Assembly (NCBI GenBank): GCA_932521035.1
Contig: OW051497.1
Coordinates: 558,001 to 622,000 of the forward strand
Direction of reading: 5' to 3'
From: Oscheius dolichura
Taxonomy: Eukaryota; Nematoda; Chromadorea; Rhabditida; Rhabditidae
DNA length: 64,000 bases
Below, piece by piece: positions 57,933 through 64,000 of the stretch. Made by a program: the position numbers and the translations under genes. How positions within the stretch are numbered: the stretch's first letter is position 1; each line of letters opens with the position of its first letter. The notes under the pieces are model-generated. The model worked only from the letters and a program-made list of their open reading frames with translations. It was not told the DNA's origin and did not search any database.

Positions 57933-58292
57933 TAGTTTAATCAAAAACATGAATGAAACCTTTTTAGAATCACAGCACCATGTCCGTAGTGTTCCATTAA
58001 TGTCGCCAAGCTGTTTTTACAAATTTCCGGCACTGTACAAAATTTCTAGCTGCCAATGATAAAAATACCGATAGTTTATACAGATCTTCTTATTTGTTAT
58101 GCTCTTCGGGGTGAAATGGAGCAAACTATAGCTAGATTAGTCTGTAGAGTATGGTTTACCGGCTCCAACCCAGCAAAATGAGGACCGCATCTGAAAGACC
58201 ACAAAATTCTGAGCAGAATAGTCTTGGCAGTTTCTAAAAATAGGGCGTTCGTGGGGCCGCATAACGATAAGTTCTTGTGGCAGAGCGTAGCT
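57933..58292. other. Convergent 3' region between the Srt and Kazal genes
   Basis: No coding signal seen in about 360 nt. Confidence 0.4.
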
Positions 58293-59626
58293 TTATTTAG
58301 TAGGAAACCGCTGAATAAAATAGTGGAATGTATCACGGATATCAGAAGCTGGCTGTGTACAGGGACCTAGAGCTGCTACCCTTAACTTCTTCTTGCCTGA
58401 GCTCCTCCTCGCCAATTGACACTGTGTTTTGTAAAAAGAACAAAGATCCGAATGTGTCGTCCCTGCAGAATCACAAACTGCTTCAGAGGAATGACCTATA
58501 AGTTGTTGTTAGAATTGGGAAGAATCTAGGTGTGAATATTGATAACCCCTTTCGTGCGAATAAATCCTCAAGATGCCGCCAGCCGGCGAGTAAACATATC
58601 CCCTTACGGGTAGGATCACAAACCTTTGCATAGAGGACAATAAGGCTTACCTGGAATGCACATATCATCACAGCAGGTGCCAGGATAGTCTATCGAGAGG
58701 GTCTCATTTAACCTAAATTGAACACCAGTTTAGGAGAAATATAAAATCCTACTCCAGTTTATGATGACATTTTGAATTCTCGAAGGTGCACAGGTTAGGA
58801 TGAGTTCGTCCTTTATTGTCGCAAACTGGATTCCAGGCTACTTCACACGGTTTTACACAATTGCATCTGGAAATTTCCTTTTTCCCTGTTCAAAAGAGCT
58901 TTTCTAAGGAATGGAGATGAAGCCGGCACCTCGAAAGAGGATTTCTCAAAAGCTTCATCTCTTATCGCGTCAAGACGTATTAGAGGAAGAGGCTTAGACG
59001 ACACAGAGCTGCTTAACCTTTTTCTTGCTACAATACAGAAATTGAAATTTTCCATTTTGGAAAATATCCCCGGATTCCCTCTCAAACAGCGATTGCACTT
59101 TTACCGACAAAAACCCTGACTTACTTTGGCTGAGTGGAATCCATAGACAGATGACGTCCGTTCATCCGAAGTTCCATGCACTGAGCATGATCAAAAGCAC
59201 ACGGAGAGTCATGCATCTGACTCCTCATAAACTGGAGAAAAAAGTGGAACCTACTTTTCCTTTATGGTCACAGACCGGAGAGGCAAAGGGATTACAGATC
59301 TTCTCTTGGCAACAGGCGCCGTAGTAGAGTAATTCGACATCTGGGCGATTTTTAGACCAAAAATGGGGTCCTACCTTTCCGACTGCTGGTCTTAGTACAG
59401 TCTAACACACATTTATTCATATAGGTGTACTGTATTGGCCCGCTCCTTCCACAGACGGGATCCACAAGGAAAGGACACTTACAGTCAGGGGTTACGGAGA
59501 AACTAAAGGGGAAGGAGAACTGCATACCCTGGCTTAAACAAATATTATGATGAGAAAGGCGAGAAAATCTTACATGGAATTAGGTAAAAAGACAAGGAGA
59601 AAGGCCACCTCCGTTGGCCAGTTCAT
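58293..59626 (-). CDS. Secreted four-domain Kazal-type serine protease inhibitor
   Basis: Seven exons, complement(58293..58495, 58651..58712, 58753..58866, 59125..59216, 59255..59340, 59375..59532, 59574..59626), give 255 aa; phases 2,1,0,2,2,1 all match. A signal peptide (TEVAFLLVFLP) precedes four Kazal units, each with six cysteines: KCPFLVDPVCGRSG..., KICNPFASPVCDHKGK..., PCEVAWNPVCDNKGRTHPNL..., and MCIPGHSSEAVCDSAGTTHS.... Neighbouring domains are packed back to back: the last cysteine of one is zero or one residue from the first of the next (ACC, KCNC, TCC). The 258-nt fourth intron contains an unrelated open frame that is skipped by phase. Kazal proteins block serine proteases through an exposed loop; the target is unknown. 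A basic C-terminal extension (RRSSGKKKLR) follows domain 4's fifth cysteine. Confidence 0.9.
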
Positions 59627-60468
59627 TGCCCTTGTTTGACATTAGTTTCCGGTGCTTCGATCTGCATAAGTAAACACAGTGCTAGAGAGCATGAGCGCGA
59701 GCACTTGGTGATCGACCACGCGTGTCCAAGAGAGAGCCTTTAGTTGGTCATAAATACTCATCAAGGGTCTGGAATTCCACAGCCGACTATTAGGACGATG
59801 ATGACATTAATCCCAAGCTACTATATCCAGATTGCAGAGGATGAAAGGCTTAGCTAGCGAGTGTATAAAAAAAATTCGGTGAATTTCTCGTTTCTCTACA
59901 TGCTTTCCATAGAAGAGGAATCCGTTCAGGAACAGTACGAGCAAGCCAGACTTGTGCTCTCTGAACAGATTAAAGAATATACTCGCCGTTTTCTCAAACT
60001 ACTATTCTTCAGGATTGCTTACTGATCCAGTTTACACCTCAGCCGACTTCGTTATCAGTTAGTAAACAGAAAATACCCGGCTTAACTTACCCAACTGCGT
60101 AGTTGTTGTTTTACTTACGTGTACTTTTTCAAACACCAGGGTGCGGTACCAAATCCTCCTTTAAGACGCTGACGCAGGTACCGATCTTGCACACTTAACC
60201 TGGCTCTTTCTCCGTCGAATTTTCATTGCTATTAGGGCGGGGCCTTCTCGGAGGTCAAAATCCGGTAAGAAAAGGAGAGTTTAAAAGTTTTTATACTCAC
60301 ATCGCGCAGCAATTTGGCGGGGGGATCCCATCAGGTCAGGTGCGGCTCACGTACTTCACCTTTGTGAACGCTCTATCGTTCTTTAAGAAGGCGGCTTTAC
60401 TTGTGACATCTACTGTAACCCTCTTTAAAGGAGGCCTCTTACCATCTTAGCTACGTCTATCTCCAAGC
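59627..60468. other. Intergenic between the Kazal gene and coiled-coil gene 1
   Basis: A 41-codon plus-strand frame at about 59899 (MLSIEEESVQEQYEQARLVL) is helical and glutamate/glutamine-rich, and might be a lost exon of the following gene family. No joining exon fits. Confidence 0.3.
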
Positions 60469-60788
60469 ATGGAGAAAGCAGCTCTTCGCCAAAAAACCTC
60501 TAAGCAAGTTCAAGCTACTTTCTCCTTATCATCTGTTGAATTGTATAGATCTATCTCCCCCAACAGTGAAGCAGCTGCAATAAATAGCAAGATCATTTCC
60601 GACAAACGGGCTGAATTGAAGAGAGCTTTACAAGAGCGTAAGGGTTTGAAACAGTACTATTCTCATTTCCTAATCGGTTTTCAGCGCTTCAAGTTGTTTG
60701 TCAGAAGCTGCGAGAAGAATTAGATGGCCTTCGTTCTAAGAAACCTTCAAAGTCAAGTTTGAAGACAGGCCGATCGGCCTCTGCCTAG
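60469..60788 (+). CDS. Small coiled-coil protein, paralogue 1
   Basis: join(60469..60643, 60685..60788) encodes 92 aa. The phase-1 intron (GTTTGA...TTTTCAG, 41 nt) restores a helical reading frame that otherwise is lost. Landmarks: RSISP, then a helix INSKIISDKRAELKRALQER, then LQVVCQKLREELDGLRSKK and a basic/serine tail GRSASA. The helices are heptad-like, so a short dimeric coiled coil is likely. No signal or TM. Function unknown; a diverged copy lies at 61996-62577. Confidence 0.55.
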
Positions 60789-61995
60789 TCCTTTGCCCAT
60801 CCATTCTCATTCCTATAATATGCACACAAATTAAAAGTACATCTTGAACGAGTCATAGAGCATTGCGAATCTAGGGATAACTGCCGTCTGGTTAGGATGG
60901 AAACGTTGTTCGTGATAGTTATTTGAAGAAAAAAACTCTCCCCCGCTCTTTCCTTTTATTTTTTGTGATAATTACTGTGACATTACACACTTTTGAAGGC
61001 AGGAGGACTAGAAGGCAATGCTGAATTATTATAATGGTTTCATGCTGGGCCTAATCCTGCTGGAGTCATCAGACAGCCCACAGTTGCTAGTAAATACGGC
61101 ACTAATACAGCAACTTTGCGAGATCACTCCTTTACCGAATTCGTTCCACTTACCCAGTTTACTACTTCTATAGTATTATGGCGCGCCCTAATAACAGCCG
61201 CAATAGACTCTCTTAGGGCCCAGAGGCCGTTTTCAGTGACTTTCTCCGCTTGTATGTAAGCTGGATACTGTATCGGTAAATCTGTCTGACTGTTCGGTTA
61301 AATGTCTCAGCGACTCTGCTTAAAGTTGAGCTTAAATCTTTTTTTCTTTTATGGTATGGTATGAAACCCATGTAAAAATTACAAAACCCTAAGGAGCCCT
61401 AAGAAGGCCCTAGAATCCTCTTACAGCCTTTAACCCTATCCTGCTCAGCTTTAAGCCTGCTTCCTGACGATTTATTCGTATTTTAGAAGGTTTAGAGCTT
61501 ATCACATAAGACAGAAGGTTCATTCCTTTCATCCTACTCAACCTAAACTTATCCGACTCAACCTAAAATCTTATCCTCCTTAACGTAGACTTGTGGAAAA
61601 ATATTGTTGGCTCTTCCTCTCCTTATTTCTCCTCTCTTCGTTTTCGCGGCTATTAATCGGCCCGCCGTTTTTTGCTCACGATCTTGTTTTTAGTCATAAT
61701 CTGGCAACGGCATCATAAGAGGTATTGGCTATTTTGAATGAAGTAAAAATAGGCTCTGGGTATAACTTTTAGTAAAATTACTTGCTGTATATAGATTTTC
61801 CATCTAATCTGAGTTTAAGCTACGTAGAGACGGAGGATAATCTGGAAGGGGGTGAACAAATGTCCCCTTAGAGATATCATATATTGTGTGCCGCTCCAAA
61901 TCTCCTTCCTCTCCTCGATCAGAGAGATTCAAGCTTAATCTTTTCTAATACACAAACACCTCTTTACGATCTTTATTGCCGCTGCCTGAAAAATC
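60789..61995. other. Intergenic between the paralogues
   Basis: No exon supported in about 1.2 kb. It contains short direct repeats of the type CCTAAACTTATCC/CCTAAAATCTTATCC near 61550. Confidence 0.35.
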
Positions 61996-62577
61996 ATGAG
62001 CCTTGACCGACAGGATAGAGCTTTTCGGTTTGTTATGGGCATTTTTTACCCGTTACTTTTTAGATCTCTCTCCCCTGTAGGAAAATGTACCGTCCACAAG
62101 AAGGTGGAGAAGACCAAGTCATTAATTGCTGAAAAACGTCGTGAACTGGAGGAGTGGACTATTGCAAATCAAAGTAACTTTTATGGCGCAACGGACCTAC
62201 CAGTTTGCCGCTTCTCGGCTTTGGTTGAATAGATATACCCAAGAAAGTTTAGTCCGCTCAACTGCTGCCAATTAATCAGAGACCAGCCTATTGTACAGTG
62301 TCGGCTCGATAATCCAACGATAATAATCCACCCTTATTTTAGCGCTTATCACCCAGTACAATGGCAGCTTTTCTATAGCAAAGCGGGACATTTCAATTTT
62401 AAGGAACCAGAGGATTGCCCGATTCTCTCCTGGGGAACACTGACTGGCATAAATGTGAATATTTTAGATCTCCAACTGGCCTGTGAACATCTTAAAAAGG
62501 AGATCCTAACCATGCAAATTAATGATCTACGAAGGCAGATATTCCTCTTCCAGCGAAGCCGCAGCGCTACCTTCTGA
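61996..62577 (+). CDS. Small coiled-coil protein, paralogue 2
   Basis: join(61996..62027, 62064..62173, 62468..62577) encodes 83 aa. It shares with the gene at 60469 the order RSLSP, a basic helix (KSLIAEKRRELEEW), then LQLACEHLKKEIL and a final RSRSATF. The intron before the last exon is phase 1 in both, which supports common descent over chance. The first intron uses a GTTTGT donor. Its last intron (294 nt) is longer than its counterpart's. Function unknown. Confidence 0.5.
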
Positions 62578-63226
62578 ACATGGATGCACCATCACCCATT
62601 ACCTTGTCCCACTGTATAAATGAATATTTGTACATACTGTAACTAGGTCATGTAATTCTCGAAAATGTTTGTTTTCAATTCTGATGAGACCACTGAACAA
62701 TAAAAGTACTTGAAACCGTGCGTGGCGTATAACTTTTACGGGCAAGATTCGAAAGGACTTCAGAATTTCATCTTGAGTCTCATGGGTAGTGAGATGCAGC
62801 TCCAAACATTTGCTCTAAAAAATAAGGAGCCCCTAAAATTCGTTCTCCCAAGCCTTTTAAACCGGAACCTGTTAATTCGCATCAGTCTATTCTTCCTGAT
62901 TCAATCAGTTTGTGTAGGCCGTTATCCGTTTACTCCGAGAAATCTGCATATTCCCGATATTAAAGATATCATTGTAAGACAGTTGAGCCGCTCTTCTTAT
63001 TGCTATTTTCAAGGATTGAGATAAGGCAGTCGGCTAAAACCATCTTGGAACAATCCGCCCACATTTTTATCCTTCCATTATTTTTGAAGACATATCACAA
63101 AGCATTTCAACCACCAACCTACGCTCTCCATTATGATGAAAGATCGGCTGAAACGGCCCTCAAAACACGTGGTTCATAGAAAGAAACGCGTTTAAGCAGC
63201 TATTCCGTACAAAATAAGCCCACTAA
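62578..63226. other. Unassigned; one open plus-strand frame
   Basis: A frame from about 62710 to 63024 has no ATG start and mixed hydrophobic content (SLFFLIQSVCVGRYPFTPR). It may be a decayed exon; I would not call it a gene. Confidence 0.3.
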
Positions 63227-63834
63227 CAAGGGAACCTTTTCACCTTAGGTTGGACTCGTGAGACGAGACCTAGTGCATTCGAAAGAGCGTCAAAACCTAT
63301 CCCAGAAACTGTGTTCCATATTCCCAAAATGACCCGCGTTACGCAGTAGCACGCCAATTCAGTTTTGCATGCTAAATTTGTCAAAACTGGTTTTCGCCGT
63401 TGTATCCTTGGAATTGTAATAGATGAAACGTAAAGCAGCGGCCGAATGGATAGTGCGCTCGCTTACAAGATTTTTGCGTTTTTTCTGGCCGAGTTCGAGT
63501 CCCTGTTGGAGCAATCGTCTTTTGCGGAACAGAAATGCAAGTTGAACAATGAAGACAAGTCATGCTTATTTTCTTCATTAGGCAGGCTAATTGGTAGGAA
63601 CGACAATAGCGAGTCAGAGGCACAGTTCCCATGTGCGTAAAAGATGTTTTTCTCATCGTTATGATATGATTTTTTTTTTTCAAATTTAACATGTAAAACT
63701 GAATTGGCGTGCTAAACCGTAACGCGAGTCATTTTGGGAAAACAGAACCCGGTGCCTGGGATAGTTTTTGACGCTCTTTCGAATGCACTAGGTCTCGTCT
63801 CACGAGTCCAACCTAAGGTGAAAAGGTTCCCTTG
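63227..63834. mobile_element. 608-bp inverted-repeat element (MITE-like) enclosing a tRNA-like sequence
   Basis: The left arm (63227 to about 63372) and right arm (about 63687 to 63834) are inverted copies of about 145 bp, near-identical over the outer 70 bp (starting CAAGGGAACCTTTTCACC) and more diverged inward. The trinucleotide TAA flanks both ends (63224-63226 and 63835-63837), as expected of a 3-bp TWA target duplication of PIF/Harbinger-type transposition. The 314-bp interior has no transposase, so the element is non-autonomous. Confidence 0.7.
63436..63510 (+). pseudogene. tRNA-like remnant with Pol III A- and B-boxes
   Basis: CGGCCGAATGG matches an A-box and AGTTCGAGTCC a B-box at normal tRNA spacing, but the T stem has two mismatches and the acceptor ends do not pair. 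It is therefore a tRNA-derived relic or promoter, not a working tRNA. It lies centrally in the inverted-repeat element. Confidence 0.5.
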
Positions 63835-64000
63835 TAAGAGCAGATCCGACTTGCCCCGAAGAGATTTCAAAATATAGCTTTCCCGGGCATCGAATTGTCT
63901 GCAAGAGAGGATAACATTTTGGGTTGAAACGGGAGAGAATAGCCTAAAATTCTGGAATCTTACTTACCTAGACGTCTACAGTACAAACGAGCGGGAGGAA

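Noticed and set aside
58843-59085. 80-codon minus-strand frame inside the Kazal gene
   Set aside because: Phase shows it lies in an intron: the exon ending at 59125 (phase 2) joins directly to 58866 and restores the third Kazal domain.
1-64000. CRISPR arrays, bacterial operons, rRNA genes, retroviral or LINE coding regions
   Set aside because: I looked for regularly spaced repeats, Shine-Dalgarno-linked gene strings, rRNA landmarks and RT/integrase/transposase motifs and saw none.

Overview
This window is nuclear DNA from a nematode. It has no bacterial-style operons. It is full of split genes with very short introns (about 34-70 nt is typical) ending in TTTCAG or TTTTAG, and a 7TM receptor at 56.6-57.9 kb matches the nematode-specific Srt chemoreceptor family. 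I could not name the species. All gene models come from reading splice sites and reading frames by eye; no transcript or database evidence was available.

0-19 kb: a minus-strand cluster of six divergent seven-transmembrane proteins (277-1356, 4899-7105, 7805-8844, 9371-10450, 11607-12895, 17544-18806). Two short minus-strand genes (2534-2851, 3268-3841) sit among them. An intron-containing tRNA-Leu(CAA) lies antisense in an intron of the second receptor. Between the fifth and sixth receptors (about 13.3-17.65 kb) is a decayed tandem array. Its units carry copies of the last exon of the sixth receptor plus remnants of a small convergent plus-strand gene.

19.4-36 kb is the gene-dense core. It holds mitofilin/MIC60 (mitochondrial cristae) and an adrenodoxin-type [2Fe-2S] ferredoxin on the minus strand. 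A tetraspan membrane protein and a single-pass protein with one TNF-receptor-type cysteine-rich domain and a very acidic stalk are on the plus strand. An immunoglobulin-superfamily receptor on the minus strand has three apparent alternative C-terminal exons, each ending in a PDZ-ligand-like valine.

36-56 kb is gene-poor. The plus strand is purine-rich to about 41.2 kb, pyrimidine-rich to about 50.5 kb, then purine-rich again. It contains one tRNA-like gene, one uncertain split gene at 48.8-49.7 kb, and dispersed repeats related to the 13-17 kb array.

56-64 kb holds the Srt receptor (plus), a secreted four-domain Kazal-type protease inhibitor (minus), two diverged paralogues of a small coiled-coil protein (plus), and a 608-bp inverted-repeat element that encloses a tRNA-like Pol III promoter remnant.
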